Below, piece by piece: positions 9,524 through 18,450 of a stretch of 50,588 nucleotides of DNA. The notes beneath the pieces are model-generated. The model did no database searches. It worked only from the letters and a program-made list of their open reading frames with translations, and had not been told where the DNA came from. Made by a program: the position numbers and the translations under genes. This DNA comes from Caulobacter sp. S45 (GTDB lineage: Bacteria; Pseudomonadota; Alphaproteobacteria; Caulobacterales; Caulobacteraceae). The first letter of the stretch is position 1. Each line of letters starts with the position of its first letter. The DNA lies in NCBI RefSeq assembly GCF_903642205.1, contig NZ_CAHJWH010000005.1:1-50588 (forward strand). Reading direction: 5' to 3'.

Positions 9524-12500
9524 ATGACTGCTTCCATCGATGGTCTCCTTACCGGCGCTGACGCCTCCCATGCGGAGGTCCACGTCAGCGAGCTTGAACG
9601 GCTGCTCTGCGCGCCGGACGCCATCGGCTCGATCGACCGGCTCATCCCGCGCGTGGCGGATGCATGGAGCCTGCAGTTTCCGGGCCTCAACTCCTTACCC
9701 CGGATGGACGGGGCCTTTCGGCCGCTGCGCATCTGCATCGCCACCGAGGATATCGTCGGCCCTGTCCGCAACGGCGGGATCGGCACCACCTATGCCGCCC
9801 TGGCCGAACTCCTGGCGTCGCTCGGCCACGACACCACGATCCTCTATCTCAAGGGAAGGGAGGTGGAGACCGAAAGTATCGAGCACTGGATCAACTACTA
9901 CGCCGAGAAGGGCGTGCGCTTCGTCCCGGTCCCGAACTACGCCGCCGCCGACCAGTTCCGCACCAGCTCGGACCGGTGGCTCCAGGCGCCCTACAACATG
10001 CTCCGTTTTCTGCTCGCGACACCCATGGACGTGGTGCACGTCTCCGAATGGCGGGGTTCGGCCTATCTGAGCCTGCTGGCCAAGCGCCAGGGACTGGCGT
10101 TCGCGGAGACGCTGTTCGTGGTGAAGACCTCCTCGCCCTGGATGTGGAACCGGCTCTATGGCTCCCAGCCTCTGGAGCGCATCGAGGACCTCGCCAAGGT
10201 GCATGCCGAGCGCCAGAGCGTGGAACTGGCCGACATGGTCATCGGCGGCAGCCTGCACCTGCTGCGCTGGATGGCCAGCCAGGGCTACGACATCCCTCGG
10301 CGGCGCACCTTCGTGCAGCCCAACGTGGCCAGCTTCGACAAGCTCTCGCCGCTGATGAGCCATCGCTCGCTCACGCCCGGGCAGCGCACGCCGATCGACG
10401 AGATCGTCTTCTTCGGGCGCCTGGAGGCCCGCAAGGGCCTCTTCATCTTCTGCCAGGCGGTGAAGCGGCTGCGGCGCATGGGCGTGGCCCTGCCGCCAAA
10501 GATCACCTTCATGGGCAAGCCCGGCGCCAAGCTGACGGCGCGGCCGGACCAGACCATATTGGAATACATCGAAGACGAGACACGCGACTGGCCCGTCGAG
10601 ATACAGGTGCTGTCGGAATACCAGCAGTACGAAGCCATCGACTACCTGCTCGGTGGCGCGCGGCTGGCGGTCATGCCGTCGGTGATCGAGAACTCCTCCA
10701 TGGCCATCTACGAGGCCGCCATCTGCCAGGTGCCCTGCGTAGCCACGGCGGTCGGCGGCAATGCGGAGCTGATCGACCGCCGCGACTGGAGCGAGGTGCT
10801 CTGCGAGCCCAATCCGCGTTCGCTCGGCGATCAGCTGAAGGTCGCGCTGGAGCGGGGGGGCCACATACCGCGGCCGAGCTTCCACAATGAAGACAACCTG
10901 GAGGTCTGGCGTGACTTCCATCGGTCCCTCGGGGGCGGCCTGCTGGAGTGGCTGATCGCCCCCACGCGCCCGCTGGAGCACGAGGAGGCCAGCCCCAAGG
11001 TCTCGGTGTGCCTGTACTATACCGGCCGCGACGAGGCCTTGCGCGCAAGCCTGGAGAGCCTCGCCGCCCAGGAAGTCCTGCCATGCGAGGTCAGGATCGC
11101 GGTGGATGCGGACGACGCGGCTGCGTTCCAGCGCGCCGAAGCCCTGGCGGCGAACCTGCCCTTCCCGGCCAAGGTGGAGGAAGCCTTCGACCTCGACGCA
11201 GGCGGCGCGTTCAATCAGCTGGCTGAAGCGGCCGTAGGCGACTTCCTGCTGTTCCTTTGGGACGGCGCCACCTTGAAGCCGCAGGCGATCGGCGCGCTCG
11301 GCAAGGTCGCGGCCTCGAGTTCAGCCAAGGTCCTCAACTACTTCTATCGCGTCGAGCCCGCAGGCGCGGCGGCCGACGGCGGCGGCATACTGAAGGCGCT
11401 TGTTCTCGGCAGCACGACCGACGGCTTCTTCCGCAACGATGTCACCCAGCTGCCGCTGTTCGTCGCCCGGCAGACCTTCGCCTCGCTCGGCGGTTTCACG
11501 ACCGACTATCGCGTGCTTTGCCACGATTACGAATTCGTGCTGAAGGCCCAGCTCTCGGGCGTGGTCTGCGAAACCGCCCTGATCGAGCTGGGCGCGGTTG
11601 AGCCCTGGGATCCGGAGTGGCTCAGTCGCAAGGGCTATGATCTGGCCACCAGCCAGTTCAGGGCCATTCGGCCGAAGCTCGCCGCCGCCCCGCTCAGCCT
11701 GCGCGACCTGCTTCTGGCCAGCAAGGGCCTGCAGGTGCGAGGCGGTGGTCCGCGGGGCTGGAAGCGACCCAAGGAGACCGAGGCGGTGCGCCAGGTCGAC
11801 TCCCTGCTCGGGCGGCTGATGTCCACGACCGGCGAGCCCTCCCGGCCGCCGGCCTCCAAGCGGGCCAAGCCTCGCGATGGCGCCGGGCTCATGCGGCTGC
11901 TGGATACCGCCGAGGCGCCTCGGGCCGTGGCGCGCAAAGCCCCAGCCGAGGTTCCACCCCCGCCGTGGACCCGGCTGGAAGGTCTCACCGGCGTGGTTCG
12001 CGAGGGCAATATGTTCGGCCACTTCCTCGGCCTTCGCGACGACGTCCTCCACGGCTGGGCGTGCGATTTCGGCGCGCTCAACCGTACGCTCAAGGTCGAG
12101 GTGGAACTCGACGGGCGCCTCACCACCCAGACCGCCGACCGGCCTCTCTCGGTCATACTGGGGCAGCCGCGCGAGGTGCGGCGGCATGGTTTCGCGATTG
12201 CGCTGCCCGAGACCGCCCTCTCCAAGTTCCGTCGCGCGGCGGGTCGGCACGTGGCGCTGCGGGTGGCGGAGTCCGGCCTGGTGCTGGCGGAACTGGATCT
12301 GCCCGCGCGCGGGGCGGAACTGGCCCACTCCGAGGTGGAAGGCTATTGCGACGCCAGCGACAACGGCGTGCTCTACGGCTGGGCGTGGCGACCCAGCCAG
12401 GCCGACCGTCATGTGGACGTGGCGGTGTTCCTGGATGGCGAGCTGATGGCGCGCTTGCGGGCGGACCGCTATCGGGATGACCTCCGCCATCGTGGGGTCG

Positions 12501-12679
12501 GCGATGGCGAGCATGGCTTCAACGTCACCTTGCCCAAGGCCGTCACCGCCGAGGGATCGCACCGGATCGACGTGGTGGTCGCCGACAGCGGGCTGCCCCT
12601 GCTGCGGTCCCCGGTCTATTCAGAGGGCCGCGTCATCCGCATTTTGGCCTCTCCGAAGAAAAGGCGGTTCATGCTTTGA
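9524..12679 (+). CDS. Large bifunctional glycosyltransferase (GT4 + GT2-like) with C-terminal GWA repeats
   Basis: From ATG 9524 the protein is 1051 aa. Residues ~65-475 are GT4-like: LRICIATEDIVGPVRNGGIG is the N-terminal glycine-rich loop, EIVFFGRLEARKGLFIF opens the second Rossmann domain, and SVIENSSMAIYEAAICQVP carries the donor-site Glu pair (first Glu ~389). Residues ~490-760 are GT2-like: PKVSVCLYYTGRDEALR, then AVGDFLLFLWDGATLKP and DYRVLCHDYEFVLKAQLSG. A basic linker (~770-815) follows. The tail (~835-1026) has two repeats of the form GWAxD..(10)..V.V.LDG....A..R.D......HGF, the second with GWAWRPSQADRHVDVAVFLD. The stop overlaps the next gene's TTG. It probably adds two successive sugars to one glycan; the sugars are unknown. 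ATG 9524 was chosen because the sequence before it is unlike coding sequence. Confidence 0.85.
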   Translation: MTASIDGLLTGADASHAEVHVSELERLLCAPDAIGSIDRLIPRVADAWSLQFPGLNSLPRMDGAFRPLRICIATEDIVGPVRNGGIGTTYAALAELLASLGHDTTILYLKGREVETESIEHWINYYAEKGVRFVPVPNYAAADQFRTSSDRWLQAPYNMLRFLLATPMDVVHVSEWRGSAYLSLLAKRQGLAFAETLFVVKTSSPWMWNRLYGSQPLERIEDLAKVHAERQSVELADMVIGGSLHLLRWMASQGYDIPRRRTFVQPNVASFDKLSPLMSHRSLTPGQRTPIDEIVFFGRLEARKGLFIFCQAVKRLRRMGVALPPKITFMGKPGAKLTARPDQTILEYIEDETRDWPVEIQVLSEYQQYEAIDYLLGGARLAVMPSVIENSSMAIYEAAICQVPCVATAVGGNAELIDRRDWSEVLCEPNPRSLGDQLKVALERGGHIPRPSFHNEDNLEVWRDFHRSLGGGLLEWLIAPTRPLEHEEASPKVSVCLYYTGRDEALRASLESLAAQEVLPCEVRIAVDADDAAAFQRAEALAANLPFPAKVEEAFDLDAGGAFNQLAEAAVGDFLLFLWDGATLKPQAIGALGKVAASSSAKVLNYFYRVEPAGAAADGGGILKALVLGSTTDGFFRNDVTQLPLFVARQTFASLGGFTTDYRVLCHDYEFVLKAQLSGVVCETALIELGAVEPWDPEWLSRKGYDLATSQFRAIRPKLAAAPLSLRDLLLASKGLQVRGGGPRGWKRPKETEAVRQVDSLLGRLMSTTGEPSRPPASKRAKPRDGAGLMRLLDTAEAPRAVARKAPAEVPPPPWTRLEGLTGVVREGNMFGHFLGLRDDVLHGWACDFGALNRTLKVEVELDGRLTTQTADRPLSVILGQPREVRRHGFAIALPETALSKFRRAAGRHVALRVAESGLVLAELDLPARGAELAHSEVEGYCDASDNGVLYGWAWRPSQADRHVDVAVFLDGELMARLRADRYRDDLRHRGVGDGEHGFNVTLPKAVTAEGSHRIDVVVADSGLPLLRSPVYSEGRVIRILASPKKRRFML

Positions 12680-13605
12680 AGGTGCTCATCACCGGAGGCT
12701 GCGGCTTCATCGGCGCCAACCTCCTGCGTCGGCTTGAGGAGCGGGGCGGTGTGGACGTGGTGGTGCTCGACAACGAGACTCTCGGCCGGCGCGAGCACCT
12801 CGGCGAGTTCAGCGGCGAGTTCATCCACGGCGACATCCGCGACCTGGACCTGCTAGATCGGGTGCTGCCCGGCGTGGACGCCGTCGTCCACCTGGCCGCC
12901 GATACGCGCGTGCTGGACTCCATTGCGGAGCCCGGCCTGAACTTCGACGTCAATGTCCAGGGGACCTTCGGACTGCTCCAGGCGATGCGTCGAGCTGGCG
13001 TGCGGCGGCTGATCAATGCCTCCACTGGCGGCGCCATCATCGGCGAGGCCACGCCACCCGTGCACGAGGAGATGGTCGCGCGTCCGATCTCGCCCTACGG
13101 AGCCTCCAAGCTGGCGGTAGAGGGCTACTGCTCCGCCTTTGCGGGCAGTTACGGCTTCGACGCGGTCTCGCTGCGCTTCTCCAACGTCTACGGTCCGCGG
13201 TCCTTCCACAAGGGAAGCGTGGTGGCGGCCTTCTTCAAGACCATCCTTCGAGGCGAGCCTCTCATCGTCTACGGAGACGGGGAACAGACCCGCGACTTCG
13301 TCTATGTCGAGGATCTTTGTGACGGGATCGCGCAGGCCTTGGCCAAGCCCTGTTCGGGCGTCTTCCAGCTGGGGTCCGGCCGCCCGCTCTCGGTCAATGG
13401 GCTGATCGCAGCGATGCAGCCGGTGGTCGCGCCGCGATCTATCCCGGTCGATTACCGGCCGGCCCGCTCCGGCGAGGTCCTGAACACCTGGTGCCAGATC
13501 AGCCTCGCAGAACGGGTGCTGGGCTTTCGGCCGCAGACGCCGTTGCACGAGGGCCTCGCGCGGACCTGGGCCTGGTTCCTGTCGCAGCCCGCTCCGCCGG
13601 CGTGA
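12676..13605 (+). CDS. NAD-dependent epimerase/dehydratase (nucleotide-sugar)
   Basis: A 309 aa extended SDR of the nucleotide-sugar epimerase/dehydratase type. The NAD site is GGCGFIGANL at residues ~8-17 and the acidic strand end VVVLDNETLG binds the adenosine ribose. VVHLAADTRVLDS, the catalytic SPYGASKLAVEGYC (Tyr-x3-Lys), and LRFSNVYGPRS are all in place. VYGDGEQTRDFVYVEDLCDGI is the substrate-binding stretch common to UDP-glucose 4-epimerases and dTDP-glucose 4,6-dehydratases. I cannot decide between these activities, nor name the sugar. The start is TTG 12676, sharing TTGA with the upstream stop, so it is coupled to the preceding glycosyltransferase. It likely supplies an activated sugar to the neighbouring transferases. 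Confidence 0.9.
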   Translation: MKVLITGGCGFIGANLLRRLEERGGVDVVVLDNETLGRREHLGEFSGEFIHGDIRDLDLLDRVLPGVDAVVHLAADTRVLDSIAEPGLNFDVNVQGTFGLLQAMRRAGVRRLINASTGGAIIGEATPPVHEEMVARPISPYGASKLAVEGYCSAFAGSYGFDAVSLRFSNVYGPRSFHKGSVVAAFFKTILRGEPLIVYGDGEQTRDFVYVEDLCDGIAQALAKPCSGVFQLGSGRPLSVNGLIAAMQPVVAPRSIPVDYRPARSGEVLNTWCQISLAERVLGFRPQTPLHEGLARTWAWFLSQPAPPA

Positions 13606-13611
13606 GGCGTC

Positions 13612-14253
13612 GTGCCTACGGGTGAGCAGGACCAGCTTGCTCGGGGATGGATCGACGGCCAGCGCGGCGCCTGGCTGGTCGGCTGGGCGTACGATCCGGC
13701 GCGACCGCACCGCAGGCTCGCGCTGGAGGTGCGGCGGCCAGGGCTGGCGTCCGTGACGGTGGTCGCGGACCGCTACCGCGCCGACGTCCAGGCGGCGGGC
13801 CATGCGGACGGATGCTGCGGGTTCGTGGTCAGGACCGGTTCCGCCGGCGCTCAGGACATGAGCATCGTCGTCCGCGACACGGGTCAGCGGCTTGGCGCCC
13901 AGGCGCCTCGCCGGGCGCGGCGCCTGCAACGCCGCCGGCATGGTGTGCTGCTGCATCTGGACTGGCCGACCTCCGGCGATCCGGCGCTGACGGGTTATGC
14001 GCTCGCGCTCCGAACGCCACTCCGTCGCCTGCAACTCGGGCTGCGGCTCGACGGCGAGCTCCTGTCGTCCGCTCGCGCCACGCTCCACCGATCCGACGTG
14101 CCGAGGTGGCGTGGAGACAGCCTGCATGGCTTTCGCCTCGGCCTCAGGCCGGCGCGGCCGTCGGCCCGCACCCTCTGGGTGGAGGACCTCCAGACCGGGC
14201 GGCGCCTGGCCCGGCTCGATGAGCGGTGGAGGCGCGCGTGCGGCTTGGCCTGA
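13612..14253 (+). CDS. Stand-alone protein of two GWA repeats
   Basis: This 213 aa protein starts at GTG 13612, 6 nt after the epimerase stop. It has no signal peptide or catalytic motif that I recognise. Residues ~10-80 contain AWLVGWAYDPARPHRRLALE followed by ADRYRADVQ and a closing CGFVV. This is the same pattern as the two C-terminal repeats of the 1051 aa glycosyltransferase encoded two genes upstream. A second, more diverged copy follows (HGVLLHLDWPTSGDP ... LGLRLDGELL ... LHGFRLGL). I infer a beta-sandwich, possibly glycan-binding, module that acts with the transferases; no activity is known to me. Its end overlaps the next gene by 16 nt. Confidence 0.65.
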   Translation: MPTGEQDQLARGWIDGQRGAWLVGWAYDPARPHRRLALEVRRPGLASVTVVADRYRADVQAAGHADGCCGFVVRTGSAGAQDMSIVVRDTGQRLGAQAPRRARRLQRRRHGVLLHLDWPTSGDPALTGYALALRTPLRRLQLGLRLDGELLSSARATLHRSDVPRWRGDSLHGFRLGLRPARPSARTLWVEDLQTGRRLARLDERWRRACGLA

Positions 14254-16130
14254 TCCTGCCGGATACGGACGACCCCTGGCGGGCTTACAACCTGAAGCTC
14301 GGGTTCGGAGAGATCGCAAGCCAGGCGGTTCGCGCGGGCTGGGAGGTCGAGACGATCGGGCCTTGGCCGGGCGCCCATGACGCGACGCCGCCGCCGATGG
14401 ACGGGGTCGGTTCGGTACAGCTCGCCTCGACATCGCCGACCGTCCTGACCGGACCGGGTCCGACCTCGCTGACCCGCTCGCTCTATCTCGGACACCTGCT
14501 GTGGCGCCACGTCCGCGACGGGCGATACGATGTGCTGCTGGGGCCCCTGGCGGGCGGGCTTCTGCAGCCTTGCCTCATGAGCCGTGCGCTGGGAGAGGCA
14601 TTGACCGGCACGGCCATAGGCCTCTGGGGCGATCTTCCCACAACCGCTCGTGTCCGATCCGATGAGACCCTGCTCACCACGATCAGGCCGCTGGTCGATG
14701 ACGCCCTGGAGCGCAGCTGCCTCGCCCTGGCGGACCTGGTGTTCGCGCCCTCGGAACGGGAGGTGCGGCGGCTCCGGGAGCTGACCCCCAATCCTCCTCG
14801 TCCCGCCGTCCTCGCCAGCCTGCCCGCCCCGCCCCGCGAGAGACGTCCGCCCGGCCGCCGGCCGGGACGCAAGCCTAGAGAGCTTGTCTTCGTCGGTCCA
14901 GGACTGGACGGCTACGGCGTCCAGCGGCTCCTGGCGTGGATGGACAGGGCCCAGGCCGCGCCGGAAGAGACCGCGCGGGTGGTCTTCGCCGGACCGTGGC
15001 GGGACGACGCGCCTGGGCCCAGCAAGGACCTGCTCGGCGTCCGCGCGACAGGATGGCAGGCAGAGTTCGAGCTGCTGTCCACCGAAGACCCCGGCCAGGT
15101 GCTGCAGCGCCTGGAGGCGACGAGCGGGACCGCGCTGTTCCTTGGGCCGGACACCGACGACGACGTGCTGCTTCGCCAGACCCTGGCGCGAGGCGTTCCG
15201 ACCCTCGTCGTCCCGGACCATCGTCTCGCCCCGGCGACCCCGCCGCCGGTCGACGCGGCCGTCAGCCCTGGCCTGGCCGCCCTCGGGGGGTTGGTCCTGC
15301 GGGAGGATCATCTGACGAGTTCGGACTGGGTCCCTCACCTGGAGCGCCTCAGCCGCGAGCGACGGACGCCGGTCCTGCAGACGTCCGCCTTGCCGCGGAT
15401 CAGCGTGTGCCTGACCCATCTCGACCGCCCGGAGGCGCTGCAGCGCGCCGTCGCGAGCATCGGCCGATCTGCGGAAGTCGTTGTCGCGGACGTAGGGAGC
15501 CGCAAGCTTGCGGCGGCGGCCGTCCTGGAGACGCTGGAGGCCGAGGGCTGTTCCGTCCTGCGTCTGGGCACGATGGCCCAGGGCGCCGCCTGCGATCGCG
15601 CAGCGCTCGCGGCCAGGGGCGAGGTGCTGACCTTCCTGGACGACGACAACGTCTATCAGGCGGAGGGCTGCAGCCGCCTGGCCGCCGCGCTTGTGGCCGG
15701 GCCGTTCGACGTCGTCGTGACGAACCTGGCGCTTTACGATGGCGTGCCTGGACGAGGCGCGCCCGCCGCACACCTCGTCTTCCTGGGCGACCCCGGTTCC
15801 GCTGGCTTGTTCTTCAACGGATTTGGAGACATCAGCCTAGCCATCCGCCGCGTTGATTTCCTGCGGGCGGGCGGCTTCGGCGACTACGACGGACCGGGGC
15901 TCGACTGGGCCTTCCTTGCCCGCGCGCGCAGTCGCGGGCTCAAGATCGGCGTGCTGCAGGAGCCCGCCGTCGGCTATGCCCGCGACATCGAGACCGCCCG
16001 CCTGCGATGGCGGAAGCTGGACGGGGAGAGCAGCCGTCGTGAGGTCCTCGAGCGTTACGGAGGCGCGTTCGACGCCGCCCTCGTGGCTCGCTACGCCCAG
16101 GCGACATCTTCCGACATCCTGCAGGTCTGA
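14238..16130 (+). CDS. Second GT4-like + GT2 fusion glycosyltransferase
   Basis: This 630 aa protein starts at GTG 14238, preceded by GGAGG at 14228-14232 with 5 nt spacing. An earlier GTG at 14226 has no such site. The N-terminal half begins RLGLILPDTDDPWRAYNLKL and has YDVLLGPLAGGLLQP and RELVFVGPGLDGYGVQRLLA, GT-B-like but without a clear catalytic pair. The C-terminal half, from ~386 (PRISVCLTHLDRPEALQRAV), is a GT2 domain with the metal-binding FLDDDNVY at ~465 and DYDGPGLDWAFLARARSRG at the acceptor side. The order repeats that of the 1051 aa protein without its repeat tail. It overlaps the preceding gene by 16 nt. The next gene is convergent, only 26 bp away, with no terminator visible. 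Confidence 0.8.
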   Translation: MRLGLILPDTDDPWRAYNLKLGFGEIASQAVRAGWEVETIGPWPGAHDATPPPMDGVGSVQLASTSPTVLTGPGPTSLTRSLYLGHLLWRHVRDGRYDVLLGPLAGGLLQPCLMSRALGEALTGTAIGLWGDLPTTARVRSDETLLTTIRPLVDDALERSCLALADLVFAPSEREVRRLRELTPNPPRPAVLASLPAPPRERRPPGRRPGRKPRELVFVGPGLDGYGVQRLLAWMDRAQAAPEETARVVFAGPWRDDAPGPSKDLLGVRATGWQAEFELLSTEDPGQVLQRLEATSGTALFLGPDTDDDVLLRQTLARGVPTLVVPDHRLAPATPPPVDAAVSPGLAALGGLVLREDHLTSSDWVPHLERLSRERRTPVLQTSALPRISVCLTHLDRPEALQRAVASIGRSAEVVVADVGSRKLAAAAVLETLEAEGCSVLRLGTMAQGAACDRAALAARGEVLTFLDDDNVYQAEGCSRLAAALVAGPFDVVVTNLALYDGVPGRGAPAAHLVFLGDPGSAGLFFNGFGDISLAIRRVDFLRAGGFGDYDGPGLDWAFLARARSRGLKIGVLQEPAVGYARDIETARLRWRKLDGESSRREVLERYGGAFDAALVARYAQATSSDILQV

Positions 16131-16156
16131 ACGCAGCAACGGCGATCACCTTGCAA

Positions 16157-17653
16157 TCAGGCCGACAACTTGTCTGCAGCGCCTTCCACCGCGGGCGCCG
16201 GGACGCCGCCCTGGCTCAGCGCGCTGAGCAAAACGCCCCCGAGCGCGAAGGCGGAGGCGTCCTGCTGCACTCGAACGGTCGCCGCGCCGCCACAGACGAT
16301 GTAGTCGGTGCGAAGGTCATCTCCGGCATCCGTCAGAGCGGGGCCGTGATCGCCGTAAAATCCTAAAACCCCTCCTCGATCCCGCACGACGCAGTCAGCC
16401 AGTCTTCCCAGCATGGCGTCGCCCGCGGAGACGCCTTGCACGTAGGTTGCGAGGCTGTCGCCGTCTTTCGAGGCGGCCCATGGACCATGGTTCTCCATGG
16501 TGATGACAAAGATGAACAGCGGCTGGCGCGCCTGGTCCAAGAGACGCTGAACGAATTCGGCGACCGCTGCGTCCGTCACGAACCCCCTCCGGGTCTCTGC
16601 GCCGGCAAAGGCCTCTATCCCGTAGAAGGCGTCGAAGCCCAGACGCGGAAGGACCCTATGACGGTTGTAGAAGCGACGATCATAGGGGTGCACGCAGACG
16701 GTCCGGTACCCCTGCGCGCGCAGGATGAAGGCCACCGAGGGCAGGGGGGCTTGAACGAAGCCGTGATAGGGGTTGAACCGGTCGTAACCCAAAGCCTGGC
16801 TGTCAATGCCCGTCAGCACTTCGAACTCGGTGCGAACGGTGTTGGCGCCCCAGGTCGGCGTCGTCAGCCGTCCGCTCCAGGCGCTGCTACAAGCCTCGTC
16901 GAAGCGCGGCGAGGCGTCCGCCGTCCCGGCTCGCAGGTGACGCGGATCGGTGAACGACTCGCATTGCACCAGCACGACAGGACCGGTGCAATCGCTGCAT
17001 GCCGCGGCTTCGAGGGCGGCCTGGGCCTGCGCGCCCGCGCGGGTCGCCCTGGCGCTCCGCTCAGCCCTGGCGATCACGCCGTAGAGGATCAGGCTGACGA
17101 GCGGCCCTAAGCGGCTCGAGTCGGCCGCCGGATCGTCGCTGGGATGGAAGCGACGGAGGAGGGTGGCTGAGGCGGGGTTCAAGGGACCTGCCAGCATCCA
17201 GATCATGACGACGAAGGTCCCGGCCGACGCCAGGGCGCGCCACGGCGACCAGGCCCAGGCTGCGGGCTCCAGCGCGCATAGCGTTCCCATCAATCCAACG
17301 GCCGCGACCGCGCCGGCGATCACCCGCTTGGGCCCGACAAAGGGCAGGTAGAGCTCGGGATGGCGCCCCACCTCGATCAGCTCAGACATGTCGGAGAAGA
17401 TCACCGGCTCCCGGAGCGTCTCGCGCTTATAGAAGTCGGCGAAGGCCAGGCCGCCGAGCAGCGAGAAGCTGGTCAGCCCGGCGAAGATGGGTTTGGAGGT
17501 GGCCCAGGCGAGATAGAGGAACATGCCCAGGGGGCCGCACATGTCCAGCAAGAGGCTGAGCACGCCACTCACGCGCGCGCGCGCCACCCTGCGCCCGATG
17601 AGCCAGCCTGCGAGGGCCAAGGCGAGGCCCACGGCTGTCCGCCCGAAGTTCAC
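16157..17653 (-). CDS. rkpI: RkpI-like membrane phosphotransferase (LTA synthase/sulfatase fold)
   Basis: The 498 aa protein has about four to five N-terminal hydrophobic segments within residues 1-190, then an outward-facing alkaline-phosphatase-superfamily domain. Its motifs are PTWGANTVRTEFEVLTG, where a Thr should be the phospho-acceptor as in LtaS-type enzymes; VCVHPYDRRFYNRH; the metal ligand ENHGPW; and GFYGDHGPAL. This is the architecture of S. meliloti RkpI and B. pseudomallei WcbQ, which are needed for capsule but lack a proven reaction. By family it could transfer a phosphate-containing head group to a lipid or glycan. The start is GTG 17653, overlapping the rkpH stop (GTGA). It is last in the leftward operon kpsC-like, kpsS-like, rkpH, rkpI. 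Confidence 0.85.
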   Translation of the reverse strand: MNFGRTAVGLALALAGWLIGRRVARARVSGVLSLLLDMCGPLGMFLYLAWATSKPIFAGLTSFSLLGGLAFADFYKRETLREPVIFSDMSELIEVGRHPELYLPFVGPKRVIAGAVAAVGLMGTLCALEPAAWAWSPWRALASAGTFVVMIWMLAGPLNPASATLLRRFHPSDDPAADSSRLGPLVSLILYGVIARAERSARATRAGAQAQAALEAAACSDCTGPVVLVQCESFTDPRHLRAGTADASPRFDEACSSAWSGRLTTPTWGANTVRTEFEVLTGIDSQALGYDRFNPYHGFVQAPLPSVAFILRAQGYRTVCVHPYDRRFYNRHRVLPRLGFDAFYGIEAFAGAETRRGFVTDAAVAEFVQRLLDQARQPLFIFVITMENHGPWAASKDGDSLATYVQGVSAGDAMLGRLADCVVRDRGGVLGFYGDHGPALTDAGDDLRTDYIVCGGAATVRVQQDASAFALGGVLLSALSQGGVPAPAVEGAADKLSA

Positions 17654-18450
17654 GGACGCTCGATGTTGAAGTGAAAACCGCGGAAGATGGGATCGGTGAT
17701 CCAGGTCGGGCCGAGATCGCCGAGCTTCATCCCCAGGATCAGCGGCCAGGGAAAGCCCCAGCGAGGACGGCCTTTGTCAACGGCGGCCTGAAGACCTCGT
17801 GCAGTCTTCTCCACGCTGCTCAGGAAGGGCGTAGGCCCGTGCCAGCGATCCGTCATGGGCGTGTCGAAAAACCCCGGGCAGGCGACAGTGACCCGAACGC
17901 CGGCCGGGCCGCAGAGGGTGCGGAGCGCTTCACCATAGGCGCGCACTCCAGCCTTGCTGGCGGAGTAGCCGGGGCTGTAGGGCAGTCCCCGCAGCCCGGC
18001 CAGCGAGCTTATGAGCGCGATGCGGCCATACCCGCGTTGCAGCATCAAGGGCAGAACCGGCTCGACGGTGTTGATCGCGCCGATGAGGTTCGAGGCGACC
18101 TGCAGGGTCGCCAGTTCCGCTCCTTCGCCAAGCTGGCCCGGCGCGACGCCCGCGGATACGCCAGCTGACGCGATCAGAGTTCCAATCGGGGCACGAACGT
18201 CCAAGCCGGTCAGCCAATCCGCCAAGGCGCCGGCCTCGCGCACATCGAGCTCAGCGGTTTCAACCTCAGCCCCCCGCCGACGGCATTCGGCGGCGACCGC
18301 CGCCAACCGTACGGCGTTACGCCCGGTGAGTCCCATGCGCCGGCCTGGGCAGGCGTAGAGAGGCGCAAGGGCGCCGCCAAGGCCACTTGAGGCGCCGGTG
18401 ATTACGACGGCGGCGAGAGGTTCAGCCTTGCTCAGGGTATCGCGAGTCAC
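17650..18450 (-). CDS. rkpH: RkpH-like short-chain dehydrogenase/reductase
   Basis: With GTG 18450 as start, which overlaps the upstream TGA in a GTGA, the protein is 266 aa and begins (M)TRDTLSKAEPLAAVVITGAS. The frame is open 20 codons further, but inside the previous gene. NADP-binding TGASSGLGGAL, the acidic AELDVRE, and the catalytic SSLAGLRGLPYSPGYSASKAG (Ser, then Tyr-x3-Lys) are intact. The short hydrophobic C-terminus with IRGFHFNIERP-like ending suggests membrane association. The closest functional comparison I can make is S. meliloti RkpH, and more broadly 3-ketosphinganine-type reductases. In this cluster it would reduce the ketone left by the oxoamine synthase; that role is inferred. 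Confidence 0.88.
   Translation of the reverse strand: MTRDTLSKAEPLAAVVITGASSGLGGALAPLYACPGRRMGLTGRNAVRLAAVAAECRRRGAEVETAELDVREAGALADWLTGLDVRAPIGTLIASAGVSAGVAPGQLGEGAELATLQVASNLIGAINTVEPVLPLMLQRGYGRIALISSLAGLRGLPYSPGYSASKAGVRAYGEALRTLCGPAGVRVTVACPGFFDTPMTDRWHGPTPFLSSVEKTARGLQAAVDKGRPRWGFPWPLILGMKLGDLGPTWITDPIFRGFHFNIERP

Noticed and set aside
16157-17653. Sulfatase acting on sulfated glycans
   Set aside because: The fold is shared with sulfatases, but the Cys/Ser-x-Pro-x-Arg sulfatase signature is absent and the membrane-plus-Thr layout fits LTA-synthase-type phosphotransferases.
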